In this document: in pieces, positions 1 through 9,498 of the stretch
Layout of the letters: the number at the start of each line of letters is the position of its first letter
Numbering within the stretch: position 1 is the stretch's first letter
Assembly: GCA_042091375.1 (NCBI GenBank)
Contig: JBELHO010000001.1
Coordinates: 124,001 to 188,000, forward strand
DNA length: 64,000 nt
Origin: JBELHO01 sp042091375
GTDB lineage: Bacteria; Pseudomonadota; Gammaproteobacteria; Enterobacterales; Alteromonadaceae
Reading direction: 5' to 3'
Position numbers and translations under genes: made by a program
The notes under the pieces: generated by a model
Database searches by the model: none
Seen by the model: the letters and a program-made list of their open reading frames with translations, nothing else
What the model was told of the DNA's origin: nothing

Positions 1-108
1 AACTGCTCTCATCAACGCGCTTCATATTTGTTAAAAAAATTGTTGAAAGCCGGCGATATTGAAAAGCAAGGGCAGCGACGTTGGGCTGTTTATAAACTCG
101 CGGAGTAA
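1..108 (+). CDS. C-terminal fragment of an unidentified protein (winged-helix-like)
   Basis: Only the last 35 codons are inside the window, ending at TAA 106-108. The readable end contains ASYLLKKLLKAGDIEKQG followed by RRWAVYKLAE. The pattern of a helix, a short basic turn and a terminal beta strand resembles the recognition helix and wing of a winged-helix DNA-binding domain. The family cannot be named from this fragment. The start and any other domains lie upstream of the window. Confidence 0.5.
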   Translation, partial: NCSHQRASYLLKKLLKAGDIEKQGQRRWAVYKLAE

Positions 109-135
109 ACAGACACAGCGAGTTTATGGTCAACA

Positions 136-161
136 ACCAGCTCATTTTGCTGGTAGTTTTG
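136..161 (+). terminator. possible terminator of the partial upstream gene
   Basis: ACCAGC (136-141) pairs with GCTGGT (149-154) across a 7-nt loop and is followed by AGTTTTG. The stem is short and the U-tract weak, but it sits just after the stop codon at 108. Confidence 0.35.
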
Positions 162-278
162 ACAATATCCTTAGTCATTAGCAGGGCACTTTATCGAATC
201 GCGATAGCCTATCGCTGGCTAGTCGGCAAACAATATGCAATATGCCTGTTTAACGCCTATTTAAATAATTTCAGGCAC

Positions 279-304
279 AAAAAAAGACGCTAATGTGCGT
301 CTTT
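279..304 (-). terminator. intrinsic terminator after tRNA-Ile2
   Basis: AAAGACGC (283-290) and GCGTCTTT (297-304) form a perfect 8-bp stem with a 6-nt loop. Read on the minus strand, the stem runs into a T-tract and lies 12 bases past the tRNA 3' end, so it should terminate the tRNA transcript. Confidence 0.75.
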
Positions 305-315
305 AATCGTTGAGA

Positions 316-392
316 TGGTGGCCCCTCCCTGACTTGAACAGGGGACCTGCCGATTATGAGTCGGATGCTCTAACCAACTGAGCTAAGGGGCC
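316..392 (-). tRNA. ileX: tRNA-Ile2 (CAU anticodon, lysidine type)
   Basis: A 77-nt cloverleaf on the minus strand. The acceptor stem GGCCCCT pairs with AGGGGCC, the T arm contains GTTCAAGTC, the D arm is AGCTCAGTTGGTTAGAGC, and the CCA end is encoded (316-318). The anticodon CAU is at 356-358. The body matches the remembered E. coli ileX/ileY isoleucine tRNA (same acceptor stem and CTCATAA anticodon loop) rather than elongator or initiator tRNA-Met. It should therefore be modified by TilS to lysidine-34 and read AUA. In E. coli ileX also lies beside rpoD, so the neighbourhood supports the call. Confidence 0.93.
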
Positions 393-617
393 ATATATCT
401 TCAAACGGCGTGCAGTATAAGCATTTTTTATTTTATTGTCACCACTGAAATTTAAAAAATTAAGTAAATTTAAGTAAAATCAGCCTATCGCTCATTAATT
501 GTCCAGTAACTGCTAGATTTATCAACGAGTGCTAATCGACCTTAACTGATCACCTTTAATCAATAACTGGTGATGGTGGCGAATCAGCAATAATCAATGT
601 TTGGCAAGCCTAGCTTA

Positions 618-3404
618 TCAAAAATTGGCTATGCTATTAATCGATTGTTTATCGCCTTTGTTACTTTTATACAAGCAAAGTGACAATAGCATTAATAACC
701 ACCAAGCAAAGCTGCCACCACTGTCGTTATTATTGCTTGGTGGTTGCAGTTCAGGTATCGAAGCCGGAGGAGCAACGACAGTGATCTCAATGTTTGCAGT
801 TGTCGCTGCACCGCGAAAGTCAGTGGCGGTAAAGCTGAATGCTAAGCTACTAGCGGTGCTCGGTGCAGTAAATGAAGCTTCTAATGAGGTTGCATCGGTT
901 ATGGTAACGCTGTCGCCACTTGTCTGTTGCCACAAATAGTTCATTTCGTCAGCATCGGCGTCACTGGCTTGGGCACTGAGGGTCACTAACTGTTCAACAT
1001 TGACTTCAAAGTTTTCTTCTAAAGTAACGGTAGGCGCTATATTATTATCATCATCGGCAATGGTGATGAGCAGTTCACTATAAGTCCCCAGCCGGCTACC
1101 GCTTATACTGTTCAATTGCAGACTAAAGCTTTCATTGTCTTCTTCTGCCTCATCGTCAATAATTGTTATGCTAATTTGCTTACTGTCATTATCACCATCT
1201 AGCCATGTGACTTGTTCGGAAAGTGCGACGACATCTTCACCTATAATCGCTTCACCAGCAACCAGTTCAAGGTTAAAGCTTAGCTCTCCTTGGCTACTAC
1301 CAATACGGTTGAGATCAACAATATATTCACCGGCATTTTCACTGACAGTAACGGCATTGGTGGTGAAAGTACCTACGCCTTTGTCGGTTTCACCCGCTAT
1401 TTGTATTTGTGTATAGCTATTTGTGCCAAGCGTCGCTCCGTTTTTGGGGTTGTATAAGCGAATAAAAAAGTTTTCAGGAAATTCAGTGCCAGTGGGATCA
1501 GCGGCAATGTCAATAGATATTGTTTTAGCGTCGTTGTCGTTTACCGACCAATTTAACGTGGCGTTATCAATGACAAAATCAGTATCGGCTTCAGCACTGC
1601 CTTGGATCACTTGATAGCTCACCGCAACGGCATCACTGAGGTCAACACCATTGCGCTGTACTTCGACTGTTAAAGTGACTGCTTGCTCGGTGGTTAGAGT
1701 ATTATTATTAAAGGCAAACTGGCCCTTGCTAGATTTTTTAGCGTTGTCTTTGAGAATGTATAGCCCACTATTAATGTCACTGACCAGAATATTGCCCGAG
1801 GGTAAGAAAGGGTATACTCCCCAAGCCCCATTAAAACTGGGATTATTTGACACGGTAAAAGTATCAAAGAAGCCAACTTCGGTTGGGTTTGCTGGATCGG
1901 TAATGTCGAGAATAGTCAAGCCGCGCTCGTAGTTTGAAAAGTAGTAGCGATTACCGCGAACAAAACCGTTGTGGTCAATGGCTTTAGTTGGCCCAGTCCA
2001 CTGCCCAACTTGAGTTGGGTTGGTTAAACTATCAATAGAAAAGATGCGTATGGTGGTATTCAGACCGCCTTGATACTCATCATACTCATCGTGTAATAGA
2101 ATGTACTTGGTATCCTCAGTACCCCAGCCAGAATGCACATACTGGTTACTCTTAGCGACATCGTTATAATCTATGCTGCTTAGTTGACTTGTACCACTGG
2201 GATTGGTGATGTTCCATAACTTCATTTCTTTTTCATTGAAATCAATAAATAAGTTACAACTTTGTCCCGTTGCTAAGCCACAGTCATTGATTGCTCGCGT
2301 ATCCTTAATTATCAGCGAGGCACCATCGTGGGTGTAGCCACTACCAAAGCTATTTTTAGTTAATGGCGTTAGGGTCCTAGGGTCGGCTAAGCTGATGTTT
2401 TGAAAAGCACCACTGCGACTGTTGGCACCGACCAGTTGCAAACTGGCGGTCTGATCCGGCAGTGTAATATTGAGAGAGTGATCGACATTGGAAATGTACA
2501 CATTGTGTGCGGTGGCAACAACATCATTGTTGGCGGCTAAACTAATTGAGTGGGGTAGGTTATTTAAATCGATAATACTGACAAAGTCGGTTGCACCGCT
2601 ATTAGCCCCCTCTGTTGTAACATAGGCGTAGGCTTGCCATAAGTTTACTGATTTATCGAAATATTGATACACTTTAACATCGCGCCAACTTGAATTAACG
2701 CCATTGATAGTGCCCACCTCAACAGGTGCGGTTGGCTCACTAACATCAACTACAACAACCCCGTTGTAAACCCCCATAATAGCGAATTCTTTGCCGGAGT
2801 TTAAATCGATATGCCCCCAAATATCATTGCCAGCATTGGGACTTGTCGACATTTCGCTCAAGGGCAAGTGGGCAAGTAAATCAACGTTATTGCATTCGAA
2901 AATTCCCGCTTTACCACTTTCGCAAGGTTGATCAGTTTGGCGCTGATTTAACTGGGCGTAATTAGCTAAACTTTGTTGCAGGGCTTTGTTTGATGTGATG
3001 GCTTTACCATCGGCTAAGATATTAAAACCTTTTTTTCTCAGTTCTTCGACCATGTCGCTGGGCACATTGGTCAAGGTAGTAATGTTGCTTTGTGGGCTTT
3101 GTGATTGAAAATGGTCAAAGCGGTTATAACCACCATAAATAGGTACTAAGGTACTTTTTAAATAAAACAATTCATCGCTGGATTCTATCGAGTAGCGACC
3201 TGCGGCAAGTAAAACTTTGTCGCCTTTGTTGGCTTGTTGCACAGCATAGGCAATGGAACGGCATGGCCGCAATACTTGATCACATTTACCCGTATTTTTA
3301 CCTTGTGCGGCTACAAATCGGGTTTTTTCACCCTCAGAATGTGCATAAACACTAGAACTTAATAGACAATAAAAAATAATAAAATACGGTGTTATTCGCA
3401 ACAT
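618..3404 (-). CDS. choice-of-anchor B family surface protein (LVIVD repeats, Calx-beta, GlyGly-CTERM)
   Basis: A secreted protein of about 928 residues. A signal peptide ends near SSSVYA. It is followed by a beta-helix-like segment (~30-110) and a long LVIVD-repeat, beta-propeller-like region (~190-560, for example VVVVDVSEPTAPVEVG and GLTILDITDPANPTEVG). Two Calx-beta domains (~570-790) and an Ig/PKD-like domain (~800-890) come next. The C-terminus has DSGGS, a hydrophobic helix and a Lys-rich end, typical of a GlyGly-CTERM (rhombosortase) sorting signal, so export by type II secretion to the cell surface is likely. I prefer ATG at 3404; an in-frame GTG lies four codons upstream at 3416. 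It diverges from mbnP with fewer than 100 bases between starts, which suggests a shared module. Family assignment is from memory of the 'choice-of-anchor B' class; the biochemical role is unknown. Confidence 0.75.
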   Translation of the reverse strand: MLRITPYFIIFYCLLSSSVYAHSEGEKTRFVAAQGKNTGKCDQVLRPCRSIAYAVQQANKGDKVLLAAGRYSIESSDELFYLKSTLVPIYGGYNRFDHFQSQSPQSNITTLTNVPSDMVEELRKKGFNILADGKAITSNKALQQSLANYAQLNQRQTDQPCESGKAGIFECNNVDLLAHLPLSEMSTSPNAGNDIWGHIDLNSGKEFAIMGVYNGVVVVDVSEPTAPVEVGTINGVNSSWRDVKVYQYFDKSVNLWQAYAYVTTEGANSGATDFVSIIDLNNLPHSISLAANNDVVATAHNVYISNVDHSLNITLPDQTASLQLVGANSRSGAFQNISLADPRTLTPLTKNSFGSGYTHDGASLIIKDTRAINDCGLATGQSCNLFIDFNEKEMKLWNITNPSGTSQLSSIDYNDVAKSNQYVHSGWGTEDTKYILLHDEYDEYQGGLNTTIRIFSIDSLTNPTQVGQWTGPTKAIDHNGFVRGNRYYFSNYERGLTILDITDPANPTEVGFFDTFTVSNNPSFNGAWGVYPFLPSGNILVSDINSGLYILKDNAKKSSKGQFAFNNNTLTTEQAVTLTVEVQRNGVDLSDAVAVSYQVIQGSAEADTDFVIDNATLNWSVNDNDAKTISIDIAADPTGTEFPENFFIRLYNPKNGATLGTNSYTQIQIAGETDKGVGTFTTNAVTVSENAGEYIVDLNRIGSSQGELSFNLELVAGEAIIGEDVVALSEQVTWLDGDNDSKQISITIIDDEAEEDNESFSLQLNSISGSRLGTYSELLITIADDDNNIAPTVTLEENFEVNVEQLVTLSAQASDADADEMNYLWQQTSGDSVTITDATSLEASFTAPSTASSLAFSFTATDFRGAATTANIEITVVAPPASIPELQPPSNNNDSGGSFAWWLLMLLSLCLYKSNKGDKQSINSIANF

Positions 3405-3496
3405 TGACTGGATCACTCTGAATGTTTTTGTAATTAGTGTGGCCTAGTATATAGTAGTTTGTGTTTTTGTTAATTTATTTTAGAGTAAGTATATTG

Positions 3497-4300
3497 ATGG
3501 GTAAGTGGTTTTTGAATTATAGCGTCATGTGTTGTGCTTTTTTGCTTTTGCTGTCGTCGTGCGCTGAACATGTTGAGCACCAGCAATTGCAGTTTATTGC
3601 ATCATTTGATCAACAAGCCATTGCCTGCGATGCTGCTTTGTTTATCGATAATACTGATTGGCAAATTGAGCAATTACAGTTTTATATTAGCCAAGTCAGT
3701 TATCAGACAGTTGACGGCATTTGGCACCCTTGGCCAATGATAACCTCTGCTTTTCAAACCGACAATGTTGCGTTGTTAGGTAATAATTGCACTGATACCG
3801 CTGAACCACTGGGAAATTGGGTGATTGAGTTTCAGCGGGCTATTGTGCCAAGCGAAGTAAAAGCACTGGAATTTAGTCTTGGTGTGCCCTTTGCCTTGAA
3901 TCACTTAAACCCTTTAACGCAAAACAGTCCTTTAAATGATGCTTCGATGTTTTGGGTATGGCAAACTGGCCATAAATTTTTGCGTTTAGAAATGTCCAGT
4001 AATACCGATGATTGGCTGTTTCATTTGGGCTCAACCGGTTGCCAAGCACCGAGTGCGATGCGAGCCCCTAAAAGTCCTTGTTTACAGGCTAATTTGCAAA
4101 AAATTCACTTGTCAGTAGATTTGACAGCCAACGACCTAAAGCCGATCACTGTTGATTTATCAACACTGTTATCTGGTGTGCTGTTGACCAGAGAAAATAG
4201 TTGTCAATCAGAGCCGACTAATGCTGTTTGTCAGCAGTTATTTGCTAATCTGGCTCTATCCGCTGAGCAATTCAATTCGACTGTGTTTAGCTATGAGTAA
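3497..4300 (+). CDS. mbnP: MbnP family copper-binding lipoprotein
   Basis: About 267 residues. The signal peptide ends in a lipobox (LLSSC, Cys22), so the mature form is a periplasm-facing lipoprotein. The four family cysteines are visible at about 44, 98, 182 and 195. The aromatic segment FWVWQTGHKFLRLE (~152-165) matches the conserved Trp/His region of the family. Published work on MbnP/MbnH shows that MbnH oxidises a Trp of MbnP to kynurenine, which then contributes to copper binding. The ORF opens at GTG 3461, but ATG 3497 gives a normal n-region (MGKWFLNY) and signal peptide, so I chose it. Its stop overlaps the start of mbnH by 8 bases (ATGAGTAA), indicating translational coupling. There are no methanobactin biosynthesis genes nearby, as in most non-methanotroph copies of the pair. 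Confidence 0.85.
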   Translation: MGKWFLNYSVMCCAFLLLLSSCAEHVEHQQLQFIASFDQQAIACDAALFIDNTDWQIEQLQFYISQVSYQTVDGIWHPWPMITSAFQTDNVALLGNNCTDTAEPLGNWVIEFQRAIVPSEVKALEFSLGVPFALNHLNPLTQNSPLNDASMFWVWQTGHKFLRLEMSSNTDDWLFHLGSTGCQAPSAMRAPKSPCLQANLQKIHLSVDLTANDLKPITVDLSTLLSGVLLTRENSCQSEPTNAVCQQLFANLALSAEQFNSTVFSYE

Positions 4301-5438
4301 GGTAAACTCTTCAGCCGTATGGCTGATATTTGTTGTCTTATTTATTCTTGGTTGTGGTGAAAAGGCAATACAAAATCCGCAACCTTATCAATGGGATGTG
4401 CCAAGTGGTTTTCCTTTGCCTAAGTTACCTGAAGACAATCCGATGTCAGATGCTAAAGTGGTCTTGGGAAAAGCGCTTTTTTACGATAAAAATTTATCGT
4501 TTAATCAACAACAATCCTGTCAAAGTTGTCACCAACAAGCTTATGCTTTTGGTGAAAACATTGCTCAGTCTACTGGTACTACGGGGCATTTGCACCGCCG
4601 AAATGCGCCTGTATTAGTTAATGTTGCCTACAATAAAACCTTAACCTGGGCACATGATGGTTTAACATCTATCGAGCGACAAGTGCTTATTCCTATGTTC
4701 AATGAACACCCTGTAGAACTGGGTATAGCCGGACATGAAACAGAAGTACTGGCGAGGTTCACAACCGCGCAATACGAAATCTTATTCGACCGTGCATTTC
4801 CTCAACAATCAATCAGTTTTGAATTAATAGTCAAGGCCTTATCAAGTTTTGTACGCAGTTTAATTTCCCTTGATTCACCTTTTGATCAATACGCCTATCA
4901 GGGCCGAGATGATGCTATTTCTGCGTCGGCTTTACGGGGGATGAATTTGTTTTTTTCAGAGCAGTTAGAATGCCATCACTGTCATGGAGGGTTTAATTTT
5001 ACCCAATCAACCAGTCATCAAAAGCAGCTCATTGATCGCCGTCCATTTCACAATACTGGGTTATACAATGTAAGCTATAGTCGCGGTGGGCAAGGTTATC
5101 CAGAGGACGATATTGGTCTAGCGGAAATTTCCACCATAGCCGCCGACAATGGCCGCTTTCGAGCGCCAACCTTGCGCAATATAGCGGTAAGTGCGCCATA
5201 TATGCACGATGGTAGTATTGATACCTTATCAGCTGTCTTGGATTTTTATGCTGCCGGCGGGCAACAATTGACCTCTGGTGAGCACAGAGGTGACGGTAGG
5301 CAAAATCCTCTTAAAAGTCGCTTTGTTAAGGGCTTTGCTATGTCGGCACAAGATAAAGCTGATCTATTGGCGTTTTTAGCGACCTTGACCGACCAAAAGT
5401 TTTTAACTGATCAACGCCATGCTCAGCCAAATTTGTAA
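4293..5438 (+). CDS. mbnH: MbnH family di-heme cytochrome c peroxidase/MauG-like enzyme
   Basis: About 381 residues. A lipobox (FILGC, Cys21) makes it a lipoprotein. Two c-type heme motifs are present: CQSCH (76-80) and CHHCH (227-231). The C-terminal part has the family's APTLRNIAVSAPYMHDGS segment. MbnH belongs to the bacterial di-heme peroxidase/MauG superfamily and post-translationally oxidises a Trp of its partner MbnP. The ATG at 4293 lies inside the last codons of mbnP; a longer in-frame start at 4221 is rejected because it would add 24 residues ahead of a good lipoprotein signal. The gene ends before a bidirectional terminator facing rpoD. Confidence 0.88.
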   Translation: MSKVNSSAVWLIFVVLFILGCGEKAIQNPQPYQWDVPSGFPLPKLPEDNPMSDAKVVLGKALFYDKNLSFNQQQSCQSCHQQAYAFGENIAQSTGTTGHLHRRNAPVLVNVAYNKTLTWAHDGLTSIERQVLIPMFNEHPVELGIAGHETEVLARFTTAQYEILFDRAFPQQSISFELIVKALSSFVRSLISLDSPFDQYAYQGRDDAISASALRGMNLFFSEQLECHHCHGGFNFTQSTSHQKQLIDRRPFHNTGLYNVSYSRGGQGYPEDDIGLAEISTIAADNGRFRAPTLRNIAVSAPYMHDGSIDTLSAVLDFYAAGGQQLTSGEHRGDGRQNPLKSRFVKGFAMSAQDKADLLAFLATLTDQKFLTDQRHAQPNL

Positions 5439-5507
5439 TCGCTCAGCTCTGCAACCCTAATGACAAGGTAATATTCGCCCTTGCGGCTTTGGTTCATTAA
5501 TGGCAAT

Positions 5508-5535
5508 AAAAAATCCAGCTGATGCTGGATTTTTT
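5508..5535. terminator. bidirectional terminator between mbnH and rpoD
   Basis: AAAAAATCCAGC (5508-5519) and GCTGGATTTTTT (5524-5535) form a perfect 12-bp stem with a TGAT loop. The A- and T-tracts make it work on both strands, ending mbnH (+) and rpoD (-). Confidence 0.9.
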
Positions 5536-5564
5536 GAACGGTTAATTGCGAGTCTTGATTGTCA

Positions 5565-7415
5565 TTACTCGCCGTCTAAGAAACTCTTCAGTTGCTCAGA
5601 GCGAGAAGGGTGGCGAAGCTTACGCAAGGCTTTTGCTTCAATTTGACGTATACGCTCTCTGGTTACATCAAATTGTTTGCCAACTTCTTCCAATGTGTGA
5701 TCGGTATTCATGTCAATACCAAAACGCATTCTCAATACTTTTGCTTCGCGGGCGGTTAAACCGGCAAGTACTTCATGAGTGGCATCTTTAAGGTTTTCAG
5801 AAGTTGCAGAGTCAACCGGTAATTCACCACTGCCATCTTCAATAAAGTCACCTAAGTGTGAATCTTCATCATCGCCAATGGGGGTTTCCATTGAGATCGG
5901 CTCTTTGGCAATTTTCAACACCTTGCGAATTTTATCTTCAGGCATGATCATTCGCTCTGCTAATTCTTCTGGTGTTGGCTCTCTGCCCATTTCTTGCAAC
6001 ATTTGTCGAGAAATGCGATTGAGCTTGTTGATGGTTTCAATCATGTGCACTGGGATGCGAATAGTGCGGGCTTGATCGGCAATAGAGCGAGTAATGGCTT
6101 GTCTTATCCACCAAGTGGCGTAGGTTGAAAATTTATAGCCACGGCGATATTCAAATTTATCAACCGCTTTCATTAAGCCGATATTACCTTCTTGAATTAA
6201 ATCCAAAAATTGTAAACCGCGATTGGTGTACTTTTTGGCAATCGAGATAACTAAGCGCAAGTTGGCTTCAACCATTTCTTTTTTGGCGCGACGAGCTTTG
6301 GCTTCGCCAATTGACATGCGTCGATTGATATCTTTAATTCCGTGCACATTGAGGAAGGTTTCTTCTTCAAGCATGTTGAGTTTGTAGATACAACGTTCAA
6401 CATCTAATTCGATGTCAGCCATTTTATTTGAATGAGGTAAACCCGCAGCTTTTTGTTGTTCAAACCAGTCTTTTGAGGTTTCATTACCGGGGAATATTTT
6501 TATGAATGTGGCTTTGGGCATACCTGCACCCACCACGCAGTGCTTCATGATTAAACGCTCTTGCACACGCAACCTATCCATAACGCTGCGCATGTTTTTA
6601 ACTAATTTATCAAATAACTTAGGAATTAAACGAAATTCTTTGAACACTTCAGCCAGATCATCAATAGCTGCTTGTGCATCTGCATGTCCTCGGCCTTTTT
6701 TGTCAATGATTTTATTGGCGATTTCATAGGTTTCACGCAATAGGGTAAATTTTTCTTTGGCAAGCTCAGGACAAGGGCCAGTATCTTCTTCTTCCTCGTC
6801 TTCGTCGCTGTCGTCTTCACCGTTGCTTTCATCTTCATCGGCTAAATCTTCTTTGGATAATTCAGAGCCAATGTGGGTGGCAGCGGCAGGAATTTCTTCT
6901 TCTTCTGCATCAGGATCTAAGAAACCGATGATAATGTCGCTTAACCTAACTTCTTCAGCTTCATAATTATCCCACATTTCAAGCAGGTAACTAATGGCCG
7001 GTGGGTACTCAGCAACACTGCGTTGCACTTCTTTAATACCCTCTTCGATGCGTTTTGCTATAACTATTTCACCTTTGCGGGTCAATAGTTCAACAGTACC
7101 CATTTCACGCATGTACATGCGCACTGGATCAGTTGTTCTGCCAATTTCGCTTTCTACGGTAGCCAGTGCTTGCGCGGCAGCTTCTGCGGCATCTTCATCC
7201 GTGTTAGCCTCACTCATCATTAAGGTGTCGCTATCAGGGGCATTTTCAAACACTTGAATACCCATGTCGTTGATCATGCGAACTATGTCTTCTACTTGAT
7301 CAGAATCGATTATGTCTTGTGGTAGATGATCATTGACTTGAGCAAAAGTTAAATAACCTTGCTCTTTACCTTTGACGATCAACTCTTTAAGTCTAGATTG
7401 TGGGGCTTGATCCAT
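5565..7415 (-). CDS. rpoD: RNA polymerase primary sigma factor RpoD (sigma-70)
   Basis: 616 residues, close to the 613 of E. coli. Region 1.1 is at the N-terminus. An acidic, low-complexity insert (~190-215, rich in Asp/Glu) lies in the non-conserved region. Region 2 (~380-450) includes EANLRLVISIAKKYTNRGL, DLIQEGNIGLMKAV and FSTYATWWIRQAI for core binding, -10 recognition and melting. Region 4.2 (~574-616) carries the helix-turn-helix VTRERIRQIEAKALRKLRHP that contacts the -35 element. It is the last gene of the rpsU-yqeY-dnaG-rpoD operon. The ~210-base gap after dnaG is large enough for an internal promoter, as known in E. coli, but I could not define one. Confidence 0.98.
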   Translation of the reverse strand: MDQAPQSRLKELIVKGKEQGYLTFAQVNDHLPQDIIDSDQVEDIVRMINDMGIQVFENAPDSDTLMMSEANTDEDAAEAAAQALATVESEIGRTTDPVRMYMREMGTVELLTRKGEIVIAKRIEEGIKEVQRSVAEYPPAISYLLEMWDNYEAEEVRLSDIIIGFLDPDAEEEEIPAAATHIGSELSKEDLADEDESNGEDDSDEDEEEEDTGPCPELAKEKFTLLRETYEIANKIIDKKGRGHADAQAAIDDLAEVFKEFRLIPKLFDKLVKNMRSVMDRLRVQERLIMKHCVVGAGMPKATFIKIFPGNETSKDWFEQQKAAGLPHSNKMADIELDVERCIYKLNMLEEETFLNVHGIKDINRRMSIGEAKARRAKKEMVEANLRLVISIAKKYTNRGLQFLDLIQEGNIGLMKAVDKFEYRRGYKFSTYATWWIRQAITRSIADQARTIRIPVHMIETINKLNRISRQMLQEMGREPTPEELAERMIMPEDKIRKVLKIAKEPISMETPIGDDEDSHLGDFIEDGSGELPVDSATSENLKDATHEVLAGLTAREAKVLRMRFGIDMNTDHTLEEVGKQFDVTRERIRQIEAKALRKLRHPSRSEQLKSFLDGE

Positions 7416-7626
7416 TGACGAGGGTCCACCTTTTGGCTATCAAATTATAAACAATAAAGCAGGAAATTTTAGCAAAACACTTCTAAAATTGCCAGAGTTA
7501 TTGTCGGTTGTTATTGCGTTTAGTTAACTTATTTAAACTAAGCGCAGGCAAAGTAAAATGTGGTTAACGAGTACTTATCTATTGGTTAACTATTACTTAA
7601 TTAGTACTGTGACTTTTTGTCTGTAG

Positions 7627-9384
7627 CTATAGTCTTAACAAGCTTTGCAATTCTTGTTCTTCACTTGCATTGATTTGTTTACTGCGCGCTTTTTGTAATA
7701 ATACTTCGATACGCTGGGCAACAAAATTATCTAATAACTTTTCAATGCTATCTAAAAATACATGCTCAGCGGCGTCGCCAACAACGTGGTGTTGCCAACA
7801 CATTAACTTAGTTAATTGTTGGCCTTGTTCAGTGCCTCTGTAGTGTTCAATCAACTGTGCACTATTAATTTTAGTATCTTGTTGACACAATACAATAAGC
7901 TCGTTGAGCAATGCCACACCCGGTAAATCAATGCTGTGCAATACCGCCGGATCTGGCAAAGTATTAACTATATGGGGATGCTCTAATAATAATGCAATAG
8001 CCAATCTAACTGGGGTTACTTTGGTTTGCGTATTCGGTTTTTTTACTCGATCGGGCTGTTTTAAATTTTGTTGCAGTTTATCTTTTAATTGCTCACTACC
8101 TGTGCCAAAGCTATTGGCTAATTCATTGATAATGGATTCTTTTAATATGCTTTCAGGTAGCTTATTTAAATAGGGCTGAAAGGCGTCGATTAATGCTGCT
8201 TTACCTTCTGGGGAACTGGTATCTATTTTGTTGTTTAATTGCTTAAATAAAAAGTTGCTCAGGGGGATAGCTTGCGCAAGTATGGTTTCAAAGGCTTGTT
8301 GTCCTTGAGCTCTTATTAACGAGTCTGGATCTTCACCATCGGCAAGAAAAACAAATTTTAACGATAGGCCGTCTTGTATTAGTGGCAGGGCATTGTCCAT
8401 TGCTCGCCATGCCGCATCACGGCCAGCTCGATCACCATCGTAACAACAAATGACTTCTTTAACTGTGCGAAACAGGGTTTGTAATTGCTCACTAGTGGTT
8501 GCGGTACCCAATGAAGCGACGGCATAGTCTATACCGTGTTGTGCTAAAGCGACAACATCCATATAGCCTTCAACTACCACTAAGCGAGTGAGTTGCTTGT
8601 TTGCTTGTTTAGCTTCATACAAGCCATAAAGTTCTTGGCCTTTGTGGTATATACGCGTTTCTGGGGAGTTGAGGTATTTAGGTGTGCCTTGATCTAATAC
8701 GCGACCGCCAAAGCCAATTGTTCGTCCGCGTTTGTCTCGAATGGGAAACATAATACGACCGCGAAACCTGTCATAAGGTCTATTTTTATCACCGGGTATT
8801 GCCATTCCTAAATCAATCAGTTGTTGGGTGATCTGTTGATTGTTGGCAAATTTTTTCATCATCCCATCCCAAGCATCACTGATGTAACCTATGCCAAAAC
8901 GCTTGACAACTTTACCGCTTAAGCCTCTTGCTTTGAGATAATTAACCGCCACTTCTTTGTCATGTGCATGAATTAATTGTTGCTGATAAAAATGGTTAAT
9001 GTCTGTCAGTAATTGATAGTCGTCTTGCTTTTGCTGAAAGGCTTGTTGTTGCTTCAATTGTTGTGCAGGTGATTGATTGTTTTGTTCACGCGGCACTTCC
9101 ATGTTGTAATGGTTGGCAAGTTCTTCAACAGCATCAGGAAAATCTATGCGGTCAAACTCCATCAAAAAAGTAATAGCGTTGCCGTGTTCACCACAACCGA
9201 AACAATGATAAAATTGTTTGTCTTGACTGACCGTAAAAGAAGGGGTTTTTTCACTGTGAAATGGGCAACAGGCTTGGTAGTTTTTGCCGGCTTTTTTCAG
9301 GGGAACTCGAGAGTCTATGAGCTCAACAATGTCAGCCCGTGCTAATAAATCATCAATAAACTGCCGGGGGATCATACCTGCCAT
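7627..9384 (-). CDS. dnaG: DNA primase DnaG
   Basis: 585 residues. It synthesises RNA primers at the replication fork. The N-terminal zinc-binding domain has Cys40, His43, Cys61 and Cys64, the same positions as in E. coli. The TOPRIM catalytic core shows the acidic residues of VEGYMD (Glu272) and CYDGDRAG (Asp316, Asp318). The C-terminal ~150 residues would be the helicase (DnaB)-interaction domain, which is poorly conserved as usual. The start MAGMIPRQFIDDLLARADIV aligns with the E. coli N-terminus. A hairpin lies between yqeY and dnaG and probably attenuates read-through into dnaG. Confidence 0.97.
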   Translation of the reverse strand: MAGMIPRQFIDDLLARADIVELIDSRVPLKKAGKNYQACCPFHSEKTPSFTVSQDKQFYHCFGCGEHGNAITFLMEFDRIDFPDAVEELANHYNMEVPREQNNQSPAQQLKQQQAFQQKQDDYQLLTDINHFYQQQLIHAHDKEVAVNYLKARGLSGKVVKRFGIGYISDAWDGMMKKFANNQQITQQLIDLGMAIPGDKNRPYDRFRGRIMFPIRDKRGRTIGFGGRVLDQGTPKYLNSPETRIYHKGQELYGLYEAKQANKQLTRLVVVEGYMDVVALAQHGIDYAVASLGTATTSEQLQTLFRTVKEVICCYDGDRAGRDAAWRAMDNALPLIQDGLSLKFVFLADGEDPDSLIRAQGQQAFETILAQAIPLSNFLFKQLNNKIDTSSPEGKAALIDAFQPYLNKLPESILKESIINELANSFGTGSEQLKDKLQQNLKQPDRVKKPNTQTKVTPVRLAIALLLEHPHIVNTLPDPAVLHSIDLPGVALLNELIVLCQQDTKINSAQLIEHYRGTEQGQQLTKLMCWQHHVVGDAAEHVFLDSIEKLLDNFVAQRIEVLLQKARSKQINASEEQELQSLLRL

Positions 9385-9430
9385 ACAGAATTAAGATCTC
9401 TATATTGTTATTAGAAAAGTATATACTACA

Positions 9431-9469
9431 TAAAATTAAACCGCGAAGGCAAAGCTTTCACGGTTTAAT
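9431..9469 (-). terminator. attenuator/terminator hairpin upstream of dnaG
   Basis: ATTAAACCGCGAA (9435-9447) pairs with TTCACGGTTTAAT (9457-9469) with one mismatch. On the minus strand it is followed by TTTTATG. It corresponds in position to the partial terminator that lowers primase expression relative to S21 in the E. coli operon; that function here is inference. Confidence 0.6.
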
Positions 9470-9498
9470 TAATTCACCTGTTTATTAACCGAGAGATA

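Noticed and set aside
197..211. Palindrome GCGATAGCCTATCGC downstream of the partial gene
   Set aside because: No T-tract, no nearby promoter and only one copy; no function can be supported.
601..939. Open frames antisense to the surface protein, rpoD, dnaG and other genes
   Set aside because: They lie wholly inside well-supported genes on the other strand and show no family resemblance.
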